Part shown: piece by piece, positions 23,067-35,614 of the stretch
Layout: each line of letters begins with the position of its first letter
How positions within the stretch are numbered: position 1 is the stretch's first letter
From: Aquila chrysaetos chrysaetos
Taxonomy: Eukaryota; Chordata; Aves; Accipitriformes; Accipitridae
Assembly: GCF_900496995.4 (NCBI RefSeq)
Contig: NW_024470396.1
Location: forward strand, 62,001 to 126,000
Reading direction: 5' to 3'
DNA length: 64,000 bases
Translations under genes and position numbers: made by a program
The notes under the pieces: model-generated
The model's input: the letters and a program-made list of their open reading frames with translations, nothing else
Databases searched by the model: none
Told to the model about the DNA's origin: nothing

Positions 23067-26000
23067 AGAAGCAGGGAGCCATCTGGAGACGTGAGCCAAG
23101 TAACAACTGGACACCAATACGGTTAAGGTTGTTCTCCTCTTTAATTGTACAACACTCAGTTATATCTTGTTTCTATTTCCTATCATGCGCAAGCCATTTG
23201 TTGATTGGTTAGCATGTGTCGTTCACGCGCCTAAACAATAATCTAATTGGATATGTTCTTCTGATCACGCAAATGGTCCCTCCACTTGCATCTTGTTACC
23301 AGTCACGTATACTCAACCTTGTTATACTTTTTATGCTTGCTTTGCAGTTTCGTTTCTTCCCCGTGTTGTATTATCTCGAACAGTTTTGATTCCTCGCCTT
23401 GAAAAGTTTTGGTGCAATTTCATTTTCCCATATTCCTTTCATCACTTAGAGTCTGTTCTCGGTTATCAGTCCCGGATTGTCCAAACCCTGCAGTATTATT
23501 CCATGACCGTTTTCTGCAAGAAATTCCTCTACATATCCCCCTTTTTCTTTTTGGACAAGCCAGGCCTGATTTACTAACTTTTCTAAGCCCTTTTTTGTTT
23601 TGAGCAATCCAGGCTTGATCAATAACTTGGAATGCTATTTTTCTCAACAAGCTAAGCAAGGTAAAATTACTACAATATCTAGGATCACAATAACTACCAC
23701 AATACCCGTGTGACATAACCCTTTAAGCCAACCCATTATCCCTAATGACCCAAACCATGAGGACTGTGATGAAGGTGGACCATCCGTACATTCTTGTGCC
23801 GTCTTGCTCCGCGAACTCAGCCCAGCGATCGGTAGGTGTCAGCTTTCCATGGGCGTCCCCACGGAGGCCATAACGGCATTGCCGTATACCAGCCCGATGC
23901 TCTTCGGAAAATCCCGGTATTTATACATTTGCAGAGGAACAGATTTCAGCACACGTGGCCAGCAGGTGCCGAAATTCGCCTCGGCTGAAACATGGGGAGC
24001 CTATGACACGTGCGCTTGCTGGCCCAGTGCGCTGCACGAGTCATAGCCGTCCTGTCTGTTGGTTCATGGGCTTTGTGATGCGGTTGCAATGCACAGAGAA
24101 TCTTGACCTGTTGCGTTGGCCAAGGTAACCTACAAGATCTATGAACACAATTAATTAAACACAGTAAAAGCAACATTATACCTAATAAAATACACAAGAA
24201 TAAAAGAAACTCCCATTTTTAACGAAGATACAAACCAACTCCTAAGTCCCCATCCCGCAGCTAAATGCTAAGCCAAATGACAGCTTCCTTAATAGCGTTA
24301 AAACTCTTGCAGCTCCTTCTTGCCTCTGCAGTTCTGTTATCTTGTTTATTAATTGTTCCACTGTCCAAGTTCCTCATGTCCGTTATTTTTCTGGTGGTTC
24401 AAAAGTCCTTTCATATTGCAGCTGTCACGTACTCTGGCCCACTCATGCTAACTGCGGCCTACTTATGCTAACTCTAAATAATCAGGCTCAAAGAAATGTT
24501 CCCCATTTTCCATGAAAAATTAAAAACATCCCCGTAGGTAAAGCAGCTGGAATAGAAAAAAAGAGCGTGATCTTCTGGAATAGGTATAGTTACACCAAGC
24601 TGTAGCATTTCTATAAACAGGCAAAATAGCATTTACATTCTGACCCTTTAGAGTGGTGTTATAGGTGTAATTAAACATCACACAGGCATTCATGATGACT
24701 GATCCTAACAACTCTAACTCTTGAGGTTCTTGCATTACTTGAGGCAGACGTGCAAAGAATTTACAAGATGTTGCACGACGCTTTCCAAATACTGCGTTGT
24801 TTCTGTTGTAATTAAAATATCATCCATATAATGATATATTATAGCATTTGGAACTGCGTCTTGGCTCGGTTGAATAGCCGCAGCAACTACTATCTGACAT
24901 CTAGTAGGACTATTCATCATGCCCTGAGGTAGTACTGTCCACCGATAACGCTGCATAGGCTCGGCATTATTTACACTAGGCACAGAAAAGACAAAATGTG
25001 CACAATCATCAGGATGTAAAGGAATCCTGAAGAAGCAGCCTTTTAAATCAATTACTTGTAATTCCCACTCTTTAGGGATCATTGTAGGATTTGGCGTTTT
25101 CGGCTGGGTAATCCCCATAGGTTGTAAATCCCATAGGCTCGTAAAGCCTGTAATAATCTCCATTTTCCCGACCTTTTTTGGAATAACAAAAATTGGTGTA
25201 TTCCACGGACTGGTTGAAGTGACAATGTGTCCTTGCTGCAACTGCTCTTGAATTAATTTATGTGCTTGTATCAATTTATCCCCTTTTAACGGCCACTGAT
25301 CGACCCAAACAGGCACAGAGGTTAGCCACGTAAGTGTGAGCAGGGGTTTTACATCAGTGACCCTTAGGATAAATTTGAAGTGACTGTGGTTAGGGTAAGG
25401 TGCCATTGTTTCAACAAATCTCCACCCCACAAATTTACAGATGAATCAAGTACATAAGGCTGAATCCATGCTTCATGCTTCTCAGGCCCCTTTACTGACA
25501 AAAGTTTGGCACTTCGCGTGGATTGTTGAGTGCCTCCTATACCAACAATTGTAGAAAGAGCTATTTGCAATGGCCATGAAGTTGGCCAGTCTTTTTTCGA
25601 TATTATAGAAAAGTCTGCTCCAGTATCTAGCAATCCCAAAAACCATCTACCCTCAATTTGCAATTTTAAAATCGGCTGTTGCTGTGTTATTTCCTGTGAC
25701 CACAACACAAAAGGACTCCTGGTGTTATCAAAGCTACTGTTGCCTCGATTATTTTACATGTTTTGAGGTACCCAAGAAGGAAGCAATATTAAGCTATTTT
25801 TGTGTTTGCCGGAATTGTACATGGAATTTGCGTTGAAGCTAGCATGATTTTAATTTCCCCTTGATAATCTGAATCAATAACTTCAGAGTATACAATTATT
25901 CCCTGCGTTGTAGCACTAGATCGTCCAATTGTTAATCCTAACATGCCATCAGGCAAAGGTCCGAATATTGCACTCCCCACAATATAAATTCTCTGTTCTT

Positions 26001-27888
26001 TTATTGAGAGATCAGCTGCTGTTGTCAAATCCAGCCCAGCACTCCCTGTAGTTGCGGGCTGGAGGTCATAGATGGTTCTTGCGTGCTGCCTGTCTGTATA
26101 GCAGTCCCATCGGTTAGTGGTGCCTCCACCAAATTCCAGACCCTGTTGGTTCACGGGTCACCGGGTCTCGCACCCCTCCTGTAGTTTCCCTTGCTGTAGA
26201 GCTTTTTCTCAACAGCGTTGCATCAAGCTATGTGTATTTTTTCCCAAATCATTAGGTGAATTGTCACGTTTAGTATCAAAGTCTGGTAAGGTCGGAGCTG
26301 AAGGCACTATAATGTTTTTTCCGCACCACTGTAAAGGAGGAGCCACAGAATTAGACAGAAGCACAGAGTTAGAGGGATTAGGAGGAGAAGGCGATACAGG
26401 CAGTGCAGCAAAGTCAGGTTCTGTTTGAGGCAGCCCGGGTGTAGACGAAGGCAACGGAGGGTATATGCTAGGTATAATTTGTTCATGTTGAGCAGCGATA
26501 TCTGGGGGCTGTTTTTTCCTAGGTGGATTTTTACTCACTTCCTGATTCTGCAGGGTTTCCTTCAAGCGTACGGTTAGGGAGGCTTGGGAACGGTCAGATG
26601 ACTGATTAATATCGGCAGTCCCAGGGAGTGGAGCAGAAGTCAAGGGCACAGGAGCAGGGCAGACAAGCTCCGGAGAAGCCAAAAGTTTCTCTTGCTGCAT
26701 AATGTTTTTCTCCCTGCGTTTCCCCTTCGCTTGCAGTTGGAGACAGAGCAGCAGAAGCAGACACAGACGCTTTATGATCTGCTTTCATTTCTTGTAGAGT
26801 TGTCTTAATTCCCATAAAGTTGCAAGGCTTGTAACTTCTTTAGACCCATCACTAATTTCATCCCATAGGGAGGTTCCGATAGCTTCCCGGGTACAAAGCT
26901 CAAAAGCTGAACCCACACTAATTAAAGGTTTCTGTCCTTGTTCCATTGTAAAAGCCTCTTTAAACATTACATCTTTCCACACTGGTCCCAGCTCCCGGGC
27001 TCTTATACCTTCCTTGCGACCTTCAATCCTGTCAGCCCAGAGTAAATCCCCAAGCTCTCGCCATTCTTGCGGGCTAAAGAACAACGAGGCAGACTGACAA
27101 GGCCCCTTTTTCTCGAGCCCATTTTACAAGGGCTTGAATTCCCTTAATGTCCGCTTCCATCCCTCTCTTAGAGAGGATAGTTGTAAGAAGTCGGATTGCC
27201 GCCTCATCTTCCATGGCGGTCCTTACCTTGGACAAAGAGTCAGCGCGGCCGTGTGAGCTCCAGACTCCGACGCTTATTTCGGCTCTGGTCCACCTCCGTC
27301 TCCCACGTCTCAGCCTCCTGGTATCGTACTTCTTACGATGCTTTTGGAGGTTCCAGCAAGCCATCCTCAGCCTCCCGGTATCACTCTTCTTTGATACTTT
27401 TTGGAGGTCTCTGCAAGCTGTCGGGTCCCTGTTCGGGCACCACTAGAAGCAGGGAGCCATCTGGAGATGCGAGCCAAGTAACAACTAGACACCGATACGG
27501 TTAGGGTTGTTCTCCTCTTTAATTGTACAACACTCAGTTATATCTTGTTTCTATTTCCTATCACGCGTAAGCCATTTGTTGATTGGTTAGCATGTGTTGT
27601 TCACACGCCTAAACAATAATCTAATTGGATAAGTTCTTCTGATCACACGAATAGTCCCTCCACTTGCATCTTGTTACCAGTCACGTATACTCGACCTTGT
27701 TATACTTTTTATACTTGCTTTGCAGTTTTGTTTCTTCCCCATGTTGTATTATCTCGAACAGTTTTGGTGCAGTTTCATTTTCCCATATTCCTCTCATCAC
27801 TTAGAGTCTGTTCTCTGTTATCAGTCCTGCATTGTCCAAACCCCGCAGTATTATTCCATGACCGTTTTCTGCAAGAAATTCCTCTACA
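23067..27888 (-). mobile_element. Betaretrovirus-like (ERVK-type) provirus, broken
   Basis: A 4.8-kb element in minus orientation. LTRs lie at 27445-27888 (5') and 23067-23533 (3'), with target duplication agggta at 23061-23066 and 27889-27894. A lysine-tRNA-type primer site abuts the 5' LTR (about 27425-27442) and a polypurine tract lies inside the 3' LTR. Recognisable parts from 5' to 3' are a gag region (about 26.2-27.4 kb), dUTPase (about 25.8-26.15 kb, GSAGLDL), protease (about 25.4-25.7 kb, LLDTGADFS) and reverse transcriptase (about 24.7-25.4 kb, YMDD). The order fits betaretroviruses. It is clearly broken by several defects and shorter than a full provirus. The LTRs differ at roughly 5 per cent of sites by eye, suggesting an insertion in the order of 10-15 million years ago at a typical bird rate. 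Confidence 0.9.
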
Positions 27889-28131
27889 AGGGTACATTTA
27901 GTTTAGGTGTTAGGAAGAAGTTCCTCACTATGGGTGGCGAGGCACTGGAACGGGTTGCCCAGAGAACCTGCGGATGCTCCCTCCCTGGAAGCATTCAAGG
28001 CCAGGTCAGAGGGGGCTTTGAGCAACCTGGACTCGCGGAAGGTGTCCCTACCCATTGGGGGGGGGAAGGGGGGGTTGGAACTATAGGATCTGTAAGGTCC
28101 CTTCCAACCCAAACCATTCTATGATTCTATG
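27889..28131 (+). mobile_element. CR1 3' fragment, right half
   Basis: Continues the CR1 from 23066: gaagaagttcctcac, ggcactggaacgggttgccc, ggtcccttccaaccc, ending in attctatgattctatga, the canonical CR1 3' terminal repeat. Together with 22975-23066 it forms one short 5'-truncated copy into which the provirus inserted later. Confidence 0.9.
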
Positions 28132-29399
28132 ACATCCAAATCCAACTGCAAAACTCATCTGAGAAAGGATGGTGAACCCTCCTCCCTTTCCCCACCAGTC
28201 CCAAAACTTTAAAAACCCCTTTTCTTCTCCTCAACTGTCAGGAAAGGAACCCCACTGCTTCCTGACACCTCCTGCCCTCCATTTGCACCCCTGAACCCCC
28301 TTTGGTGGCTACTCCTCAGGAGCCGCTCTTCTGAGCCACATCCCAAATTCTGGGGGCACCTCCTAACCTACAACTCCCCAGAGACTCTGAGCTCTGCCAC
28401 GTACCCACAAAATGAAGTTCTAAGGTTTGTAATCTGCAAGGGGCCTGCCACAAGCTGCAAAGGTTCTAGGGACAACATGGCATTCTGTGGGCAACGAGGA
28501 AAGGCAACGAGGCGTCCCAGACCCTGAGAGGCACCGTGCCTCACGGCCCTTCTGCTTTCTTCAGAAATGTTAAAACTCCTTATACAGATGCATACAAGAC
28601 GCTCACCCTAACCCCTGCTAAACAATGTCACCATCAGTCCTGTTAAGAGAGATATCAGCAGCTTACACAGTATACAGCAGAACTGGTGAAAAAAACAAGG
28701 TTCTGTTTTCAATAAAGTTGGGAATTCCAGGAAAACAGAAAGCATGAAGAATAAAAAAAAAACCCAAACAATATATACTATTAAACCAGTCTCCCACCCC
28801 TGAACACTCAAAACAAAATTACTGACCTGAAAAAAAGAAAGAAAGAAAAAAAAGCTGCATAGAAGTGTTACTTTCTACCCCACATACTGCTGAACCCTGA
28901 AGCTCTTACCTCAGGCAGACACCTCTTCCCAAAGGGCTGAGCCAGCTTAAAAGCACCAAAGAACTCAAGAAAAAACTAAGCACCAACACCAGAGAAACCC
29001 AGGAGCACAATAAGCTCCCTTAGCAGAGGCTGTGGCTCAAATACCCCGAGCCTCCGCCCACCACCCTTAGCGCAATCACCTGGGAAAGGGGAAGGGCAAA
29101 CCACCAGAAGTTATCAAGTCAGCTGGAGGAGCAGCAGGAGTGTTCTCAGCTGCCTTAAATTTACAGCAAGTAAGACTCTGAACAGAGAAAGTGACCCTTA
29201 CTGACAACAAAGATACCTGCTCCTGTATTACAGCTACAACTATTGCATCGGCAACCTGACCAGGTAAGGAATTAAACTTAATTTTTTTGAGGCATAGACA
29301 GAAAAAGATACGTGTGCCTCTAAACTAGGTAGGAAACTAGCTCGTTAAATGCAATAACAACATAGTTATTAAAATCACATCAATCAGCGACGAGGCCAG
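28132..29399. other. Intergenic sequence, no recognised gene
   Basis: Mixed to A-rich DNA with simple A/GA runs (for example 28826-28850). No open frame or splice-supported exon is convincing. Confidence 0.5.
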
Positions 29400-30815
29400 C
29401 AGACGCAACGGTAAGTTGGCGGCTAAGCGCTAGATTGGGGCGGACTGGGAAGTTCCCGAGGCCCGGAGCCCCGGGGAAGAGCAGAGGGACCGTGCAGAGC
29501 CGGCAGCTCTCGCGAGAGAGGCTGACGCGGCCTGGGCATTGCCAGGGGCAACCGCGGAAGATTTAAATGGCCCTGAGGAGTGCCAGCCACCGAGAGCATG
29601 GCAAACAGGGCGTGGCATGTCAGAAAGGGTGTGGTGCGGCACTTTGCGTGGCAGTTCGTGCAGGTAGGGCGCGGCCCCACCCCCCTTCCCAGCTCGAGAA
29701 GGCTACTGAACTGGTGGGCGTCAGCCTCAGAAGGAGACCCCGATATGGCTGCCACTCGGGTGAAAGCCATTGCTAGGAAAAACGTGGCGACGCAGACAGA
29801 GCTCCCATGTAAATGTGCAGCTGTCCAGGTCTCTGGCTGCAGGGAGTGCCTGAGTCTATCACTGATGACGGAGGGCAGCGGGGACACCTCTTGTGTGAGA
29901 TGTGACCAGGTAGCTGATCTGCTCAGCCTGGTGGCAGAGCTGAAGGAGGAAGTGGAAAGGTTGAGGAGTATCAGGGAGCGTGAGAGGGAGATAGATTGGT
30001 GGACCCACACCCTACCATCCCTGAGGCAGAGGCAGCGGATGGAGGCTCCGCAAGAAGCGGAGGTTCCCCTGCCCCCTTGCCACCAGGCAGGAGGGGACCT
30101 GCGAGATGGAGGGGAATGGATACAGGTCCCCGCTCGGGGCGGCAGGCGAGTCCCCTCCCGGTCTCCCTCACCTTCCCGGTTGCCCCTACGCAACAGGTAT
30201 GGAGCTCCGGAACTTGAGGACCCGGTCAATGAAGATCAGGGTGTAGGTGAAGCCCTATCCAGGGAGGTGCCTAGGCTCGGTCAGGCAGCCCCACGCATTC
30301 TCACAGCCTCTGAAAAAAGAAAAAGGAGGGTAATTGTCGTAGGCGACTCCCTTCTGAGGGGGACAGAGGGCCTGATATGCAGTCCTGACCCATCCCACAG
30401 GGAAGTCTGCTGCCTCCCTGGGGTCCGGGTAAAAGACATTACCAGGGAACTCCCGGGTCTGGTTGGACCTCTGATTATTACCCATTGCTGGTTGTGCAGG
30501 TTGGCAGTGACGAGATTGCAGGGAGAAATCCAAAGGCAATCAAAAGGGACTTCGGGGCACTGGGGCGATTAGTGGAAGGAGCACAGGTAGTGTTTTCCTC
30601 AATCCCTTAGTGCCAGGGAAATATACTGAAAGGAACAGGAAAACATACCTGGTTAATACGGGGCTCGGAGGCTTGGTGCCGTCAGTGGCATTTTGGGTTA
30701 TTTGATCATGGGGAGGTTTACACAGCACCAGGCTTGTTAGCAACAGATGATATCCAGCTATCTCAAAAGGATAAAAGAATCCTCGCTGGTGAAACGGCAG
30801 GGCTCATAGAGACCC
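29400..30815 (+). mobile_element. CR1 LINE 5' part: 5' UTR and most of ORF1
   Basis: A GC-rich leader (29.40-29.59 kb) is followed by an open frame to 30572. It carries the marks of CR1 ORF1: a Cys-rich finger region (CKC, CREC and CVRC motifs near 29810-29910), a coiled coil (LVAELKEEVERLRSI near 29930) and an esterase-like segment opening VIVVGDSLLRGTEG near 30330-30370. After a break in the frame the family's C-terminal wording (ATDDIQLSQKDKRILAG) appears at 30737-30790. CR1 copies seldom keep their 5' end, so this piece is uncommon. ORF2 does not follow; a 173-bp tandem array does. Confidence 0.8.
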
Positions 30816-32010
30816 TGGTGGGAGAAGGAGCCGGATGTTTGCCTTTTGGGAAAGAAGCTCTGCCGAGGATGAGGGCCATGAGATGTTCTGTCTCGGGGAA
30901 AGCACAGATCCACAGTTCTGTTGTGCCTGTAGATAGGGCGCCAAGGGAAGGTGAAGAGCAGCAACAGCTTTCAGGGCCTGGACCTTCCTTGTGGGAGCAG
31001 GAGCTGGACCTTTGCCTTGCCAGAAAGAGGCTCTGCCGAGGACGAGCGCCATGAGATGTTTTGTCTCTGGGAAAGCACTGATTGCCAGTGTTGTTGTGCC
31101 TGTAGGTAGGGCGCCAAGGGAAGGTGAAGATCCACACAGCTTTCAGGGCCTGGACCTACCTTGTGGGAGCAGGAGCCGGACGTTTGCCTTGCCGGAAAGA
31201 GGCTCTGCCGAGGACGAGCGCCATGAGATGTTCCGTCTCCGGGAAAGCACTGATGGCCAGTGTTGTTGTGCCTGTAGATAGGGCGCCAAGGGAAGGTGAA
31301 GAGCAGCAACAGCTTTCAGGGCCTGGACCTCCCTTGTGGGAGCAGGAGCCGGACGTTTGCCTTTCCGGAAAGAGGCTCTGCCGAGGACGAGCGCCGTGAG
31401 ATGTTGCCGTCTCTGGGAAAGCACTGATCCCCAGTGCTGTTGTGCCTGTAGATAGGGCGCCAAGGGAAGGTGAAGAGCAGCAACAGCTTTCAGGGCTGGG
31501 CCCTTCCTTGTGGGAGCAGGAGCCGGATGTTTGCCTTTTCAGAAAGAGGCACTGCCGAGGACGAGCGCCATGAGATGTTCTGTGTCTGCGAAAGCACAGA
31601 TCCCCAGTGCTGTTGTGCCTGTAGATAGAGCGCCAAGGGAAGGTGAAGAGCAGCAACAGCTTTCAGGGCTGAGCAATTGCTTGTGGGAGGAGGAGCTGGA
31701 CGTTTGCCTTTTCGTAAAGAGGCTCTACCGAGGGCGAGCGCCTTAAGTTGTTGCATCTCTGGGAAAGCAGAGATCCCCAGTGCTGTTGTGCCTGTAGATA
31801 GGGCACCAAGGGAAGGTGAAGAGCAGCAACAGCTTTCAGGGCCTGGACCTACCTTGTGGGAGCAGGAGCCGGACGTTTGCCTTTCAGAAAGAGGCTCTGC
31901 CGAGGATGAGCGCCATGAGATGTTCTGTCTCTGGGAAAGCACTGACTGCCAGTGTTGTTGTGCCTTGTAGATAGGGCGCCAAGGGAAGATGAAGAGCAGC
32001 AACGTTTGTA
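30815..32010 (+). repeat. 173-bp tandem repeat, seven copies, joined to CR1 ORF1
   Basis: The landmark gagcgccatgagatgtt recurs with gcc at 30875, 31048, 31220, 31393, 31567, 31740 and 31912, a mean period of 172.8 bp. Each unit contains gggagcaggagccggacgtt, an aaagaggctctgccgagg block, ttgtgcctgtagatagggcg and aagagcagcaacagctttca. Units are about 90 per cent alike or better by eye. Because 173 is not a multiple of 3 the frame rotates, and each copy gives overlapping frames of around 80-110 aa on both strands. The first unit starts in frame with the CR1 ORF1 C-terminus. Confidence 0.9.
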
Positions 32011-32039
32011 CAAGAGGAATGTGCAAGAGGAATTTGTAC

Positions 32040-32418
32040 AAGAGGAATGTACAAATGATGCGCAGTGCAATTGCTCACCACCCGCTGACCGGTACCCCCG
32101 CTAGTCCCCGAGCGGCGATTCCCCGCCCCCACTCCCCAGTTCCTATACTAGATGGGACGTCCCACGGTATGGAATACCCTGTTGGCCAGGTTGGGTCAGG
32201 TGCCCTGGCTGTGTCCTGTGCCAACTTCTTGTGCCCTTCCAGCTTTCTCGCTGGCTGGGCATGAGAAGCTGAAAAATCCTTGACATTAGTCTAAACACTA
32301 CTTAGCAACAACTGAAAACATCGGTGTTATCAACATTCTTCACATACTGAACTCAAAACATAGCACCTAGCAGCTACTAGGAAGATAGTTAACTCTTATC
32401 CCAGCTGAAACTAGGACA
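32040..32418 (+). mobile_element. LTR 3' part, same family as 213-814
   Basis: From gtacaaatgatgcgcagtgc to ctaggaca it follows the LTR at 213-814 closely, including ggctgggcatgagaagctga and cagctactaggaag. The 5' half is absent. The short gaatgtacaag repeats at 32006-32045 form the junction with the 173-bp array. Fossil. Confidence 0.8.
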
Positions 32419-33560
32419 CCCGGGAGGGCTTATTTGGCTGGGGTTTGTGCTGCAGGTACCTGTGATGGACGCAAGCCAAGGAAGGGTGTCTTGTAGGAGC
32501 CCAGAGACCTCAGTGGGGCCGCTCAGGCTAGCCTGGCCAGTTCCCCAGGCTGATGGAGAGGCACCAGTGTTGTAAGAGCACCATCCACTGGCCAATGGGA
32601 GCAAAATGAGGCAGGGATTTGTTAGAGTCCCTCTGTTCACGACACTGAGTGCTGGAGCCACCTTAATCAACAGGTGAAGATTGGAGAGCAGGGGGAGAAA
32701 GCTGGAGTGACACTGGGTATGGGTCTTAAGTAAAGCCAAACTTAAACTGACAACCTTAAGACTTGTCAGAAGAATGAAATTTCATGAAAAGTCTTTTCTG
32801 GCTTCAAAAAGTCCATTACAGTTTAGTTGACATTATCTTGCGAGGAAGTTGTGAGTCTCAGTTCTGGTCATGTTTTGCATCCTTTTGTGGGCTTTCGTAG
32901 CTTGATTGGTCTTGTCTCTAGAAAACAGCATTTTTAAAGAAAGCAAAGAATTGGCAAGGTTTCTGTGTGCACTTATAATATGCTCTCCTCCCTATGTGCC
33001 CATCAGTGCTGTTCCTCATGATTATTCTAGCTGCAAAAAATAAAAAGTCATGGGTGGTAATTCCTCTCCTTGATAACTCTTCTCTTTTTTCAGCTGTAGT
33101 TTAATATTGTGAGAACCGCAAAGAGCCGTTTGTGCTCTTGACTAACTGCATACCGGCTGGGTCACAGAAATGTTGAGAGCTATGCCAGTATGAATCTGAG
33201 GCAGAAAAAAGCAGGATTTTTATTCTAGGCGATACCTGTATGCAGTTCCAAATGTCAGAGGATTCCTTTGCACAGATTGTTAAATTTCATTTGATTTGCT
33301 ATTAACTTTGCTCTGGGCTTCCAAAGTTGCTAGTGCATTTCCTTTTATAGGTGGAATAATCTTACTTTTTTCTTCCTGTACACGTTAATGCAAACGGGAA
33401 AAATTACATTGTATTTAGGACCTGGAAGACGGTCCAATATAAAATAGAATTTGTAAGGATGACTGCGATCCTGTATTCCTATGTACTGTTAACGGCTGGT
33501 GCTTGAATGTTGGGCAATTATACGATTCATTTATTATGCGGGACAAGACAATGTTTGCAG
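32419..33560. other. Intergenic sequence, no recognised feature
   Basis: Ordinary-composition DNA; no domain-bearing frame seen. It may hold upstream exons of the candidate gene at 33561, but I could not identify any. Confidence 0.4.
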
Positions 33561-33847
33561 GTGCCTGTGGTGTGCCCTCCTGACTCTGAAAGTCAAAGTG
33601 AACCAGACAGACAGGCAAACATGCAAAGTAATATATTTGGTGGCATTAAAAAAGGTATTATATATCTATGTGTATATCCAGCTGCTGTTACTGTGAACAG
33701 TCTTCTCTCCCTCATATGCATGAGAACTGCTGTTATCATTAATCTTACTGTAACATTTAAATTTGAATGGTTTTTCTTTCTCTCTTTTTTCTCCTTTCAG
33801 TTGCAAATGAGACAGGTGACAAAAATGCACCACCACTTTCACCATAG
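33561..33847 (+). CDS. Candidate last two exons of an unrecognised gene
   Basis: Two short open pieces join perfectly across a canonical intron. Exon 33561-33654 follows a tttgcag acceptor, codes VPVVCPPDSESQSEP and then SNIFGGIKK, and ends at a gt donor in phase 1. A 146-bp intron with a long pyrimidine tract and ctttcag leads to 33801-33847, which codes VANETGDKNAPPLSP and stops at tag. The phases match, and the peptide is hydrophilic and free of low-complexity bias, which argues against chance. I do not recognise the protein; the SNIFG motif recalls JPT-family proteins, but that is weak. It could be a real 3' end whose upstream exons are unseen, or a gene fragment. Confidence 0.35.
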
Positions 33848-34845
33848 TAGCCTTTTTTATTTTAGCTGGTTGGTTTCTGTAGCTACTGTAGCAATGAACA
33901 CATTTAATAAGTCGTTTAATCTCACATTATGTCCACCTTGTTCTTAGAGTTCATTTACAGTACTAAACTGAGGAACCGTAGTACTTAGTTGGAAAAGTCC
34001 GTTACAGAAATTCAGTCTTACTGAACAGAGTTGATGCAAATTTGAAAGAATGGAAGGCTTTGTGGCCTTACTACTGTTTCAAGCACAGAAGGTTCTAACA
34101 ATTTAAGTGTCACAAAGCCAGCTGAAGTTGACTACGGTGGCTACAAAGAGATTTGGGTCAAGCCTTAGTGTACGAAAAAATGTAATTAAACCGTACCGAT
34201 AGCTCCTCCATCACCTTTTGCTTCACACAGCAAGGTTAGGAACAAAAGGTATGGCTTGGGATCTGAAATAAGTGACCCAATTTTGCAGAGAGCAAAGGGA
34301 TGCATCTGGTAACGTAGCACCAACTGACCATGACTTTGACCATATGAATTATTAAAAACACACATGACAAAATATGTAGGGATGAGGAGGAGGATAGGAA
34401 ATCCTGTTCATAATGCATGCAGTTTCATGTTGATTTGTGATCACTTCGCAAGACATTTAAGACAAGCAGCAAAATAAGACTGCCATCACCTGTCGTAGCA
34501 GCTGATATTGCTGCTTCTAACAGGGTGGTTTCTCATGACATATTCTCAGGAGATGTGGGATAACAACTCTTCTATTTGCTTTCCTCTTATGTACTTACTG
34601 TGTACTGCAATGAAGGTCAACCTTTGCCCATGTGTGAGGTCTGCTATTTGCTTCTTCATTGTCTCTACTGGAGAATTAAGTCTGAATGCTGGGAAAATAC
34701 TTGAAAATCTTACCTGTACAGTCTATTACAAAAATCAGTTGCTGACTTCAGAAATACCCCATTTATCAGAATTTTTTTTTTTTTATTTTGCTTATTGATA
34801 AGAAGCCCATGGAGAATGACTACTAGCGGAGTTGGTACGTCTTAC
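33848..34845. other. Intergenic (possibly 3' UTR) sequence
   Basis: A/T-leaning DNA with no supported coding exon. The first few hundred bases could be the 3' UTR of the candidate gene that ends at 33847, though no canonical aataaa is close to it. Confidence 0.35.
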
Positions 34846-35579
34846 TGTTGTCCCACAAGTGGGGTCATTTACCCGGTGTGTGAAACGCCAATATACACAC
34901 AGAGCAGAGGTATTTTACTCCAGTTCATGTTTGTGCAAAGTTGGGGGCTAGGCGGTAATCCACAAAGCTAGCACACCTCATGCCTAAACAGGCAAGCACT
35001 TTGTACAGTTCAGTTATACGTATTCGATTTCCAAAGTTCTTCCCCCAGACTATTACTGGGAGTTGCTTATCTCGCACAGTTTCTATTGGGTTAAAGTTTC
35101 CCCGCTTCGAATTAAAGGTATTAAAGAAATTAAAGTGTTCTTTTGTTCTACAGCACATGCTCAAGGGGGGGGGGGGGGGGGGGTGAGTAAGTCTTTTGGT
35201 GTGGAATTGAGTCGGTGGTCTGATCTCCCCCTGCCGCCTTTACCTTTCCTCCGGTTATCAAAGATTTTTGCTGACTTCGTGCCTATTAGCAATTTTTCAA
35301 CTTCTCGGCGCCTCCTGGGGTAGGATGTTCCCTTCTTATCATTGTCTTTTTGTTCTCCTTCAGGGGCCCAGTCGTTAGCAAGGCATGCCTTGTACATACA
35401 AAGGATATCTTATTTCACAAGACCTCTGTGGTCTTCTTAAGTAAATCACTCCTTAAGTACATCGCTTCTCAAGTACATCTTTTCTTAAGTACATCGTTGC
35501 TCCTTTGGACTCCAGTGAGATCAATGCTTGCTGCACCTCTGTTGAGCGAAGCCTCTTGACTGAAATAACCCCCACTTCA
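34846..35579. mobile_element. Possible LTR of another avian retroviral family
   Basis: Starts tgttgtcccacaagtgg and can be closed at cccacttca, giving TG...CA ends. The flanks gtcttac (left) and gtccttac (right) are near-identical and could be a decayed target duplication. The interior includes an 18-base G run at 35165-35182. No viral gene is attached. The wording resembles known bird LTRs, but family and limits are uncertain. Fossil. Confidence 0.4.
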
Positions 35580-35614
35580 GTCCTTACTGCTCTTCTTGGG
35601 ATCTGCTAACTCAC

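Noticed and set aside
30734-31970. Overlapping repeat proteins in the 173-bp array
   Set aside because: The unit length is not divisible by three and frames rotate to stops in every copy, so a repeat protein family is unlikely.
30815-32010. CRISPR-like regular array
   Set aside because: Units are contiguous without unique spacers, and the window is vertebrate DNA.
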